DNA from: CAWINX01 sp963702055
Lineage (GTDB): Bacteria; Actinomycetota; Thermoleophilia; Solirubrobacterales; 70-9
Assembly (NCBI GenBank): GCA_963702055.1
Contig: OY969702.1
Span: forward strand, 1,550,001 to 1,614,000
Length of the DNA stretch: 64,000 nucleotides
Reading direction: 5' to 3'
Position 1 is the first letter of the stretch. Every line of letters starts with the position of its first letter. The translations under genes were made by a program, and so were the position numbers. The notes beneath the pieces are model-generated. The model worked only from the letters and a program-made list of their open reading frames with translations, did not search any database and was not told where the DNA came from. Below are positions 18,701-25,416 of the stretch, piece after piece.

Positions 18701-19746
18701 AGGGCGGCATCGACTTCGGCCACGCCGAGGCCCTCGCCTTCGCCTCGCTGCTCACCGAGGGCGTCCACACCAGGCTCACCGGGCAGGACACCGAGCGGGG
18801 CACCTTCTCCCACCGCCACCTCGTCCTGCACGACGAAAACACCGGGCTCGAGTACTGCCCGATGCAGAACCTCGAGGACGCCTCCGCGCCCTTCGAGCTG
18901 TACAACAGCCCGCTCTCGGAGATCGCCTGCCTCGGCTTCGAGTACGGCTACTCGACGGCGACTCCCAACGCGCTGGTCCTCTGGGAGGCGCAGTTCGGCG
19001 ACTTCGGCAATGCCGGCCAGGTGATCATCGACAGCTTCATCGTCTCCGGCGAGGCAAAGTGGGGGCAGACCAGCCGCCTCACCCTGCTGCTGCCCCACGG
19101 CTACGAGGGCTCAGGGCCCGAGCACTCAAGCGCCCGGATCGAACGCTTCCTGGCCCTCGGCGCCGAGGGCAACATCCGGATCGCCAACCCGACGACCGCG
19201 GCCCAGTACTTCCACCTGCTGCGCCGCCAGGCGCTGATTCGCAAGCCGCGCCCGATGGTCGTCTTCACCCCGAAGGGCCTGCTGCGCCTCGACCGCGCCA
19301 CCGCGACATTGGAGGAGTTAAGCGAGGGCGCCTTCCACTTCATCCTCGACGACCCGACCGCCGACGGCCGCCGCGAGAAGGTCGAGCGCCTCGTCCTCTG
19401 CACCGGCAAGGTCTACTTCGACATCGACTCCAACGAGCGCCGCGCCGGCGCGGAGAAGGTCGCGATCGCCAGGGTCGAACAGCTCTACCCGTTCGCCCGC
19501 GAGCAGCTACAGGAGCTGATTGCCGGCTACCCGAACCTGAAGGAGATCGCCTGGGTGCAGGAGGAGCCGCGCAACATGGGCGCCTGGAAGGTGATGTCGC
19601 GTCGCATGCCCGGCCTGCTTCCCGAGGGAATCGAACTCAAGTACATCGGCCGTCCCGGCCGGGCCAGTCCGGGCGAGGGCTATTCCGCGGCCCATGCACG
19701 AGAGCAGGAGCGCATCGTTCTCACCGCGCTGACGCCGGGCGCGTAG
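15712..19746 (+). CDS. kgd: Multifunctional 2-oxoglutarate dehydrogenase (E2-E1 fusion, Kgd/OdhA type) with lipoyl domain
   Basis: A 1344-aa fusion acting in the TCA cycle at 2-oxoglutarate to succinyl-CoA. Domains in order: a lipoyl domain (about 5-85) with the lipoylated Lys in EISTDKVDAEVPAP; a low-complexity linker; a peripheral subunit-binding segment (RATPVARRVAAELGVDL); the E2 succinyltransferase core (to about 450) with YDHRVIQGAESG holding the catalytic His; and the thiamine-diphosphate E1 part with GMAHRGRLGVL, GDAAFPAQGVVAE and GHNETDEP. Mycobacterial and corynebacterial homologues as I know them lack the lipoyl domain, so its presence is noteworthy. The linker contains an in-frame palindromic element at 16000-16082. 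The start ATG 15712 gives MAQTATVQIEMPEMGES; upstream residues are not family-like. Confidence 0.95.
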   Translation: MAQTATVQIEMPEMGESVTEGIVLEWHVAEGDFVNEGDTVVEISTDKVDAEVPAPVAGVITKLLASVDDEVPVGAPLAEMEPGEDQGSGEGSNGSTAGPDAAAGGPAGGGGASVLGPPASTPPAEGSAGTAPGTKVDGDSQDVRATPVARRVAAELGVDLGGIAGSGPGSKVTKEDVVAAANGGGVSAASATAGEAKALRGPAAAIASAMNESRSVPTATSFRTVAVDVLDAKRKALNGVLNERGMKVSFTHLVAWAIVQATLDWPVMVRTFEERDGKPFAVEGGPVNLGIAVDVERKDGSHSLMVPAIKGADGLDFAAFHAYYEDLITKTRENRLSPDDFQGTNVSLTNPGGIGTIASVPRLMSGQSAIIATGSIAYPPEWAHAAPERIRQLGVSKVMTLTSTYDHRVIQGAESGSFLRRIEQLLQGEDGFYERVAADLGVEVAPITAAHPASASAPPLGAPAPAPAAGAPDEELLGAVASATALLKGYRTHGHLAARLDPLGSAPKGDPSIQPENLNLTPELMAKIPAAILQIGVPGETLLETLPRLREAYCGTMAYQFEHLSSHEQRAWMREMVETGAHRQPLTDDEKRRLLGRLIDVFEFERFLEKAYLGQKMFSIEGLDAVVTMLDELVTLAGRAGAEEVVFGMAHRGRLGVLAHNLGRSVESILAEFEGDKKIEAVKAVASIPHGGTGDVKYHYGHQGIYETSEGEKISVRLYPNPSHLEFVDPVVTGGARFLQSDLDGPTLSHDPKRAVPVLLHGDAAFPAQGVVAETLNLQALKGYSTGGTVHIIQNNQVGFTTDPSDARSTPYAADIAKGFDVPIVHVNADDIEACSAASRLAMAFRERWGRDIVIDVIGYRRFGHNETDEPAYTQPVQAAKIKAHPPVSRIYTEKLVAEGVVSAEDAESASTERREEMSNALKDLRHKMELGEYEDPTGTTVGTGELDRTASPPVETAVPAEQLRTLNEALLKVPDSFTIHRKLRRPLSRRLDAIEQGGIDFGHAEALAFASLLTEGVHTRLTGQDTERGTFSHRHLVLHDENTGLEYCPMQNLEDASAPFELYNSPLSEIACLGFEYGYSTATPNALVLWEAQFGDFGNAGQVIIDSFIVSGEAKWGQTSRLTLLLPHGYEGSGPEHSSARIERFLALGAEGNIRIANPTTAAQYFHLLRRQALIRKPRPMVVFTPKGLLRLDRATATLEELSEGAFHFILDDPTADGRREKVERLVLCTGKVYFDIDSNERRAGAEKVAIARVEQLYPFAREQLQELIAGYPNLKEIAWVQEEPRNMGAWKVMSRRMPGLLPEGIELKYIGRPGRASPGEGYSAAHAREQERIVLTALTPGA
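16000..16082. repeat. ~85-bp palindromic element inside kgd (GCGGGTCCTG family, copy 1)
   Basis: The left arm GCGGGTCCTGACGCGGCTGC and the right arm ending CATCCACGCCACCCGC are imperfect complements, with a 12-13-bp inner G/C stem (TGCGGGGGGGCC). It is read in frame as a Gly/Ala/Pro-rich stretch in the linker between the lipoyl and subunit-binding domains. The same terminal sequences and spacing recur at 19758-19845 and, inverted, at 40311-40394, which marks it as a dispersed element rather than a chance palindrome. Confidence 0.75.
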
Positions 19747-19757
19747 GAATTGGCGCG

Positions 19758-19845
19758 GCGGGTCCTGTCGCCGCAGGGGACCCCCCACCCCCTCCGGTAG
19801 CTAAAGCTTCCTCGGGGGTGGGCCCCCCTACGACGCCACCCCCCG
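19758..19845. repeat. ~85-bp palindromic element downstream of kgd (GCGGGTCCTG family, copy 2)
   Basis: It begins GCGGGTCCTGTCGCCGCAGG 11 bp after the kgd stop and ends GACGCCACCCCCCGC. The inner stem is ACCCCCCACCCCC against GGGGGTGGGCCCCCC, with an AGCTAAAGCTT loop. The ends match the copies within kgd and within the helicase-nuclease gene. Here it is intergenic and may also act as the kgd terminator. Confidence 0.7.
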
Positions 19846-19968
19846 CGACAAACCACTCCCGCTCAGCGTTGAGGGCCGAACGTCCTGCATCAGCTTGTCG
19901 CCAAAGCGGGCCGCGCAATGACTGAACCCGAAAGCTGCTGTGGATGGGAGCGGGGTATCGTGGCTTTG

Positions 19969-20310
19969 ATGTCCAACCCATTGAGCAAGCCCGTGCCCGG
20001 CGACCTGTTTGTCTGGGTCAAGCGGCTCTCCTGGATCGAGCTGGCGATCTTTTCGGCTCTGATCTTCTTCTGGCTCGCGCCCGGATTCAAGACCGAGACG
20101 ATGGTGTTCGGCTGGGCACACGGGCTGGGGTTCGTATGCCTGTGCATAGTGATCTGGGTCGCCTGCGTGCGCCGCGAGACGCCTTACACCCTTTTGGCCG
20201 CCACGCTGACCCCCGTTGGGCCGGTTGGGAGTGTGATCGGGATCGGGCTGATCGAGCGCAAGGGCTGGGGCGTTGCGGCTTACCCGCAAGACGCTGCGGA
20301 ATCCCCGTAA
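19969..20310 (+). CDS. Small integral membrane protein (DUF3817-like)
   Basis: About 113 aa with three hydrophobic segments: LSWIELAIFSALIFFWLAPG, FGWAHGLGFVCLCIVIWVAC and TLLAATLTPVGPVGSVIGIG. The membrane His in WAHGLGF and the overall size resemble the DUF3817 family of small actinobacterial membrane proteins, whose biochemical role is unknown to me. The start is uncertain: ATG 19969 places the first helix near the N terminus, while an in-frame ATG at 19918 would add 17 polar residues. It is convergent with aconitase across a hairpin-rich gap. Confidence 0.6.
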   Translation: MSNPLSKPVPGDLFVWVKRLSWIELAIFSALIFFWLAPGFKTETMVFGWAHGLGFVCLCIVIWVACVRRETPYTLLAATLTPVGPVGSVIGIGLIERKGWGVAAYPQDAAESP

Positions 20311-20398
20311 ACCCGCCGAAAACGCTTGACCGAAACCGACCCGCGCGGTATAGGTAGATAGTGACTGTTCCCTGAGCAGTCCCGTTCAGGGGGCGGCC

Positions 20399-20486
20399 GC
20401 GTCGGCAACCCTCCCTGGCTACCGACGCGTTTGGTGCGGTGCGGGTCGCGCGGACCCCCCTGCCTCCCGCGACCCCACCGCACTAC
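20399..20486. terminator. Two hairpins between convergent membrane-protein and aconitase genes
   Basis: A first hairpin is GCGTCGG/CCGACGC (20399-20428). A second, longer one pairs GTGCGGTGCGGGTCGCG (20434-20450) with CGCGACCCCACCGCAC (20468-20483), with one bulge. Both lie just beyond the 3' end of aconitase (20494) and after the small membrane-protein gene, so a bidirectional terminator is likely. Confidence 0.55.
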
Positions 20487-20493
20487 CTTGCGT

Positions 20494-23292
20494 TCAGGGC
20501 CCCGCCAGACTCCTCAAGACCGTTTGGAGGATGCCGCCGTTCTGGAAGTAGGTGACCTCATTCGGAGTGTCGAGCCTGACGGTGGCCTCGAACTCCACCT
20601 CGCCCGCCGTCACGGCAACCGACTTCGCCTCTCCGTTCCGGAGGTCGCCGATGTCCACGACCTCCTTGCCAGTAAGGCCCAGCGACTCCACACTTTGCCC
20701 CTCCGGGAACTGAAGGGGAAGAACTCCCATACCGATCAGGTTGGATCGGTGTATTCGCTCGAAGCTCTCGGCGATCACGGCGCGGACCCCCAGCAACTTG
20801 GTTCCCTTGGCCGCCCAATCGCGCGACGACCCCGACCCATACTCTTTGCCGGCGAGTACGACAAGCGGCACGCCCTCCTCGGCGTATGCCATCGCCGCCT
20901 CGTAGATCGTCGTCTCATCGCCGTCGGGGAAGTGACGGGTGAACCCTCCGGCTCGCTCGACCAGGAGGTTGCGCAACCGGATGTTGGCGAAGGTCCCCCG
21001 GATCATCACCTCGTGGTTGCCGCGACGCGAGCCGTATGAGTTGAAGTCGCGGGCCTCCACACCCTGCTCGATCAGCCAGGCGCCGGCCGGGCTGTCCTTC
21101 TTGATCGCCCCGGCGGGTGAGATGTGGTCGGTGGTGATCGAGTCGCCCAGCACCGCCAACACGCGAGCGCCCGAGATCGGCTCGACCGCCGCCGGCTCGG
21201 CGGGCATCCCTTCGAAGAACGAGGGCCGGCGCACGTAGGTGGAGTCGGGCCAGGTGTAGCGGTCGCCTTCCGGCACCTCCACCGCGTTCCAGCTCTCATC
21301 TCCCTCGAACACCCCGCCGTAGTTGCGCGTGAACATCTCCGAGGCAATCGAGCGACCGACCAGGTCCTTCACCTCGGCCGCGCCGGGCCAGATGTCGCGC
21401 AGGTAGACCGGCTCGCCGTCGGCGCCCTCGCCGAGCGGCTCATTGATCAGGTCGAGGTCCATACGGCCGGCCAGGGCGTAGGCGACGACCAGCGGCGGAG
21501 AGGCAAGGTAGTTCGCCTTCACGTCCTGGTTGATCCGCCCCTCGAAGTTGCGGTTGCCGGAGAGCACCGCGCAGACCGCCAGGTCCTTCTCGGCGATCGC
21601 CGCCGAGATCTCCGGCGCCAGCGGGCCCGAGTTGCCGATGCAGGTGGTGCACCCATATCCGACCAGGTTGAACTGGAGCTTGTCGAGGTACTTGGTCAGC
21701 CCGGCTTTGTCGAGGTAGTCGGTGACCACGGTCGAGCCGGGCGCCAGCGAGGTCTTCACCCACGGCTTGCGCGAGAGGCCGCGCTCCACAGCGTTGCGGG
21801 CGAGCAGCCCCGCCGCGATCATCACGCTCGGATTCGAGGTGTTGGTGCAGCTGGTGATCGCCGCGATCACGACACGGCCGTGGTCCAACTCGACCGTCGT
21901 ACCGTCCTCCAACGTCACCTCGATCGCGTCCTCGCTGACGGATGGGGCGACCGCGACCGCGGTGTCGCTCACCGCCGGGCGCGGGCGACCGAGCTCGCCG
22001 TCGTGGTCCTCGGCGGGCGGGTCCGACGCGGGGAACGACTCCATGCTCGCCTCATCGACCCCGTTGCCCATCTGCTCGGCCGCATCGGGGTCGAACTCGT
22101 CCATCGCCTCGAGGAAGGCCTGCTTGGCGACGGCGAGCGGCACCCGGTCCTGCGGGCGCTTCGGCCCGGCGATGCTCGGCACCACCGCGCCGAGGTCTAG
22201 CTCGAGCAGGTCGGAGAAGACCGGGTCCGCGGCGCCCTCCTCGTGGAACATCCCCTGCGCGCGCGCGTAGGCGTCGACCAGCTCGATCATCTCGGTCGGG
22301 CGCCCGGTCAGCTCCAGGTAGCGCAGAGTCTCGGCGTCGATCGGGAAGATCGCGCAGGTGGAGCCGAACTCCGGCGACATGTTGCCGATCGTCGCCCGGT
22401 CGGCGAGGCCCAGCGTCGCCAGCCCGGGCCCGAAGAACTCGACGAACTTGGAAACGACGCCGCGCTCCCGCAGCATCTCGGTCACGGTCAGCACCAGGTC
22501 GGTCGCCGTCGCCCCCTCCGGCAGCTCGCCGCCCAGCTTGAACCCGACCACCTGCGGCAGCAACATCGAGATCGGCTGTCCGAGCATCGCCGCCTCGGCC
22601 TCGATCCCGCCGACCCCCCAGCCGAGCACGCCGAGCCCGTTGACCATCGTCGTGTGGGAGTCGGTGCCGACCAGCGTGTCGGGGTAGGCGATGAGACCGT
22701 CCTCCCCCTCGCGGCTATAGACGACCTGGGCGATGTACTCGAGGTTGACCTGGTGGCAGATGCCGGTCGCCGGCGGCACCACGCGGAAGTTGTCGAAGGA
22801 GCGCTGTCCCCACTTCAGGAACGAGTAGCGCTCGCGGTTGCGTTCGAACTCGTGCTCGGCGTTGACCGCGAACGCGCGCGCGTTGCCGAAGGCGTCGACC
22901 TGGACCGAGTGGTCGATCACCAGGTCGACGTCGACCAGGGGGTTGATCGCGGTCGGGTCGCCGCCGATCGCCTCCATCGCGTCGCGCATCGCCGCCAGGT
23001 CGACGACGGCCGGCACCCCGGTGAAGTCCTGCATCAGCACCCGGGCGGGCTGGAAGGGAATCTCGGCGCTGGGCGTCGCCGCGGCGTCCCAGCCGGCGAT
23101 CGCCTCGACGTCGGCCGCGGCCACCGAGCGCCCGTCCTCCAGTCGGAGCACGTTCTCCAGGAGGACCTTGATCGAGTAGGGCAGGCGCGCGATGTCGAAT
23201 CGCTCCTGCAGGGCGTCGAGGCGATAGACCTCGTAGCTTCGCCCCCCGACCTCGAGAGTCGAACGGGCGCCGAAGGAGTCGCTGCTGCTCAT
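20494..23292 (-). CDS. acnA: Aconitate hydratase (aconitase A)
   Basis: A 932-aa monomeric aconitase of the IRP1/AcnA type, interconverting citrate and isocitrate. [4Fe-4S] ligands appear in the segment AITSCTNTSNPSVM and in GYGCTTCIGNSGPL. Substrate-binding stretches such as LVGTDSHTTMVNGLGVLGWG and the C-terminal swivelling domain (GDSITTDHISPAG; YGSRRGNHEVM; GKEYGSGSSRDWAAKG) are all present. Between the N- and C-terminal parts an acidic linker includes DEASMESFPASDPPA, a short motif also seen at the ends of unrelated small actinobacterial proteins. I prefer ATG 23292 (MSSSDSFG, behind GGAG); an in-frame ATG lies 9 bp upstream. Confidence 0.95.
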   Translation of the reverse strand: MSSSDSFGARSTLEVGGRSYEVYRLDALQERFDIARLPYSIKVLLENVLRLEDGRSVAAADVEAIAGWDAAATPSAEIPFQPARVLMQDFTGVPAVVDLAAMRDAMEAIGGDPTAINPLVDVDLVIDHSVQVDAFGNARAFAVNAEHEFERNRERYSFLKWGQRSFDNFRVVPPATGICHQVNLEYIAQVVYSREGEDGLIAYPDTLVGTDSHTTMVNGLGVLGWGVGGIEAEAAMLGQPISMLLPQVVGFKLGGELPEGATATDLVLTVTEMLRERGVVSKFVEFFGPGLATLGLADRATIGNMSPEFGSTCAIFPIDAETLRYLELTGRPTEMIELVDAYARAQGMFHEEGAADPVFSDLLELDLGAVVPSIAGPKRPQDRVPLAVAKQAFLEAMDEFDPDAAEQMGNGVDEASMESFPASDPPAEDHDGELGRPRPAVSDTAVAVAPSVSEDAIEVTLEDGTTVELDHGRVVIAAITSCTNTSNPSVMIAAGLLARNAVERGLSRKPWVKTSLAPGSTVVTDYLDKAGLTKYLDKLQFNLVGYGCTTCIGNSGPLAPEISAAIAEKDLAVCAVLSGNRNFEGRINQDVKANYLASPPLVVAYALAGRMDLDLINEPLGEGADGEPVYLRDIWPGAAEVKDLVGRSIASEMFTRNYGGVFEGDESWNAVEVPEGDRYTWPDSTYVRRPSFFEGMPAEPAAVEPISGARVLAVLGDSITTDHISPAGAIKKDSPAGAWLIEQGVEARDFNSYGSRRGNHEVMIRGTFANIRLRNLLVERAGGFTRHFPDGDETTIYEAAMAYAEEGVPLVVLAGKEYGSGSSRDWAAKGTKLLGVRAVIAESFERIHRSNLIGMGVLPLQFPEGQSVESLGLTGKEVVDIGDLRNGEAKSVAVTAGEVEFEATVRLDTPNEVTYFQNGGILQTVLRSLAGP

Positions 23293-23338
23293 CGTCTCCA
23301 TCCTAGGAGGCGAGGGGTCCAGCCGCGTTTAAGTGCGG

Positions 23339-24139
23339 TTAGCGCTTGTCGGTCTGCCCTGAAGCGACGGAAGCCGCGGCCTTCTGACCCGCCTCGCCGC
23401 TTGCAACCTTGACCGAGATCCCCGGACTGATGAGGGAGAAGTGGGAGAGGAGGCGCTGCTGTATCGGCGCCACAGTGATCTCGACCTTGTTGCGCTCGAT
23501 CGCCCGCACGACCGCATCGGCGACGTCCTCGGGCGAGCTCGTGCCCAGGCCGGGGATTGGATCGGCGCCCGAGTCCGCGTACATGCCGGCTTCGCGAATC
23601 GTTCCCGGGGAGACGATCGAGACGCCGATCCCCAGCCGGTCGAGATCCGCCCGCAAGCCCAGCGCAAAGCCGCGCAGGCCGAACTTGGTCGCGTTATAGA
23701 CGGAGGTGAGCGGAGTCGGCGACTTACCGGAAAGTGAGGAGATGAAGACCATGTGGCCGGCCCCCTTCTTCAGCATCGCCGGCTCCAGCGCTCGTGCCAG
23801 CAGCATCGGCGACTCGAGGTTGACGCGCAGCGCTCCGACCAGCTGCACGGCGGTGAATTCCGGCAGGCGGCCCGACCCCGGCAGGCCCGCGTTGGCGATG
23901 AGGATGTCGACCTCGCCCGCCTCGGCGGCGAGCTTCTCGGCTGCTCCCGGCTCGGCGAGGTCGGCCGGCAGTGCCCGATGGCCCTCCCCCGGCAGCTCCG
24001 CCGCCAGCGCCTCGAGCGCCTCGGCCTTGCGCCCGCTCAGGGCCAGCGTCGCCCCCCGGGCGGCGAGCGCCTGGGCAATTGCCCGTCCGAGGCCCCCGGT
24101 GGCCCCGGTCAGAAGCGCTGTGCGTCCCGCAAGTTCCAT
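23339..24139 (-). CDS. Short-chain dehydrogenase/reductase
   Basis: A 266-aa classical SDR with an NAD(P)-binding TGATGGLGRAIAQAL, the ILIANAGLPGSG motif (NAG) and catalytic residues FISSLSGKSP (Ser) and VYNATKFGL (Tyr-x3-Lys). The C-terminal ~70 residues (APIQQRLLSHFSLISPGISV) resemble SDRs linked to lipid or ketoacyl metabolism, but the substrate is unknown. It lies upstream of aconitase on the same strand with ~47 bp between, so co-transcription is possible. It is divergent from the riboswitch-controlled hydrolase gene. Confidence 0.87.
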   Translation of the reverse strand: MELAGRTALLTGATGGLGRAIAQALAARGATLALSGRKAEALEALAAELPGEGHRALPADLAEPGAAEKLAAEAGEVDILIANAGLPGSGRLPEFTAVQLVGALRVNLESPMLLARALEPAMLKKGAGHMVFISSLSGKSPTPLTSVYNATKFGLRGFALGLRADLDRLGIGVSIVSPGTIREAGMYADSGADPIPGLGTSSPEDVADAVVRAIERNKVEITVAPIQQRLLSHFSLISPGISVKVASGEAGQKAAASVASGQTDKR

Positions 24140-24261
24140 CCCGGCGCGCAAGCTAGCAGCCAGGTTGCCGACAGGAATCGAGACCCCTGTTTCGAAAGGC
24201 CAGAGAATGTTTGTTTTCTATGAGCAAACGACCGGGCGATCGTCTAGACTGCCGCGTTCAA

Positions 24262-24403
24262 ATAACCGAAACGCCGAGTCCCGTGCGCAAATAGAGGCGC
24301 CGCGGGAACGGGGGAACCACGTTTTCGGGGCTAACCCACCTCAGCTCTTGGTGGGGGCGCAGGCTCCTTTCGCGCCAGCCCGACAGCTAACCCCGTAGGC
24401 CGA
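24262..24403 (+). ncRNA. Cyclic di-AMP riboswitch (ydaO/yuaA class)
   Basis: Between a possible promoter (TAGACT at 24245-24250) and the hydrolase gene the leader contains the class's conserved blocks: CGGGAACGGGGGAACCACG, then GGGGCTAAC, and the highly characteristic 3' block CCCGACAGCTAACCCCGTAG just ahead of an AAGGAG ribosome site. The class binds c-di-AMP and is usually an off switch; in actinobacteria it often precedes cell-wall hydrolases and resuscitation factors, exactly as here. Boundaries are approximate because I judged the fold by eye. Confidence 0.85.
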
Positions 24404-24417
24404 CTAAGGAGATCGGT

Positions 24418-24975
24418 TTGCTTTCACACAGGCAGAAGCTGAAAACGGGATTGGCGGCAAGCAGCGCCCTCGTCGCGCTTGCCCTCACGGTCCCCGCCGG
24501 CGCATCCGCCGGCTGCGGCACCGGCGGCGTCACCCCCGCCACGACCGACATCTGCACCCCAACCGCCAAGGCCAAGCTGCTGCGCAATGGGATGGTCATC
24601 CCCCCGCGCAACGCCCCGCCCCGCGTCAAGATGGTGATCGCGGCGGCCAACAAGATCCGCAGCAAGCCCTACATCTGGGGCGGCGGCCACGCCCGCTGGT
24701 GGGATCGCGGCTACGACTGCTCGGGCTCGGTCAGCTACGCGCTGCACGGCGGCAAGTTCATCAACAGCCCGCTGCCCTCCGGTCCGATGGAGCGCTGGGG
24801 ATCCGGCGGCAAGGGACGCTGGATCACCGTCTACGCCAACGGGGGTCACGCCTTCGCGGTGATCGCCGGGATCCGCTGGGACACCTCGGGCGACGCCAAC
24901 GGGACCGGGCCGCGCTGGCACACGAACATGCGCAGTGGGCGGGGCTACGTAACCCGCCACCCGCTCGACTACTGA
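24418..24975 (+). CDS. Secreted NlpC/P60-like cell-wall hydrolase under riboswitch control
   Basis: A 185-aa exported protein starting TTG at 24418, with AAGGAG five bases upstream. A signal peptide (LAASSALVALALTVPAGASA) is followed by a short Cys-containing spacer and a papain-like NlpC/P60 domain. The catalytic Cys lies in YDCSGSVSYAL and the His in NGGHAFAVIAG. It is expected to cut peptidoglycan stem peptides outside the membrane. The domain is compact with no accessory wall-binding module. The c-di-AMP riboswitch immediately upstream links its expression to osmotic or cell-wall state. Confidence 0.88.
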   Translation: MLSHRQKLKTGLAASSALVALALTVPAGASAGCGTGGVTPATTDICTPTAKAKLLRNGMVIPPRNAPPRVKMVIAAANKIRSKPYIWGGGHARWWDRGYDCSGSVSYALHGGKFINSPLPSGPMERWGSGGKGRWITVYANGGHAFAVIAGIRWDTSGDANGTGPRWHTNMRSGRGYVTRHPLDY

Positions 24976-24999
24976 TCTCTAGACGGCAGCGCCGGCACC

Positions 25000-25167
25000 C
25001 CTCCTCACTCGCCCATCGTCGAAGAGGGGCAGCCGGCGGACGCCGTCCGCTGAAGCTGGTGCGCGCCGACGAGGAGTTGGCTGACCTCCGAACGTTTTGC
25101 GTCGGAGGAGCGTTGCGCAAGGGGCGGCAGCTGTCCACGGTCCATCGACGATGGGCGAGTGAGGAGG
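25000..25167. repeat. 168-bp inverted repeat with perfect 23-bp arms
   Basis: The left arm at 25000-25022 begins CCTCCTCACTCGCCCATCGT and the right arm at 25145-25167 is its exact reverse complement. The ~122-bp interior has only local pairing (ACCTCCGA...TCGGAGGA). It directly abuts the permease remnant at 25173. It looks like a non-autonomous transposon-like element or an excision scar. No target-site duplication was obvious by eye. Confidence 0.75.
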
Positions 25168-25172
25168 TTTCA

Positions 25173-25329
25173 CGATCGGCGCCGCCGAGGAGACCCTGCC
25201 GATCTGGATCTTCAACAACCTCTTCCGCACCAGCCAGCAATCGATAGTCAACGTCGTCGCGGTCTGGTCGTGCTGATCTCGATAGTCCCCGTCTACCTGG
25301 CCCACCGCCTGACCAGGGACGAGGGTTGA
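25173..25329 (+). pseudogene. C-terminal remnant of a polyamine (PotC-type) ABC permease, frameshifted
   Basis: Reading from 25173 gives TIGAAEETLPIWIFNNLFRT, then SQQSIVNVVAV. The continuation VVLISIVPVYLAHRLTRDEG and a stop at about 25327-25329 lies in another frame. Together these match the conserved end of spermidine/putrescine permeases (AEETLPIWIFNNLFRPxQxPxVNVVA, membrane helix, LTxD). One frameshift near 25262 separates the halves, and everything upstream is missing, replaced by the inverted repeat. I infer a gene destroyed by insertion or deletion. Confidence 0.72.
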
Positions 25330-25416
25330 TGTAGCCGGTCGTAGGTTTCACCCGGCTATAGCGAGGGAAATCTTCCGAGCGACGTCAGTGCCGCTGGAGC
25401 GATCCGTGGCCGCCCG

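Larger units (their letters stand above)
24976..25416. other. Gap holding an inverted repeat and gene debris
   Basis: About 440 bp between the hydrolase and the carboxylase gene. It contains a 168-bp inverted repeat (25000-25167), a frameshifted remnant of a permease gene (25173-25329) and a short hairpin TAGCCGG/CCGGCTA at about 25331-25360. No intact gene is visible, so the stretch looks like a decayed insertion site. Confidence 0.6.

Noticed and set aside
16854..19925. 1023-codon open frame overlapping kgd in another frame
   Set aside because: Proline/arginine-rich shadow of the kgd coding sequence; no recognisable domain.
20494..23292. DEASMESFPASDPPA motif in the aconitase linker as a sign of gene fusion
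   Set aside because: The motif sits in a flexible linker that I believe varies among actinobacterial aconitases; not enough evidence for a fusion.
25331..25360. Short hairpin TAGCCGG/CCGGCTA as a member of the palindrome families
   Set aside because: Only a 7-bp stem and a different loop; probably an ordinary hairpin.
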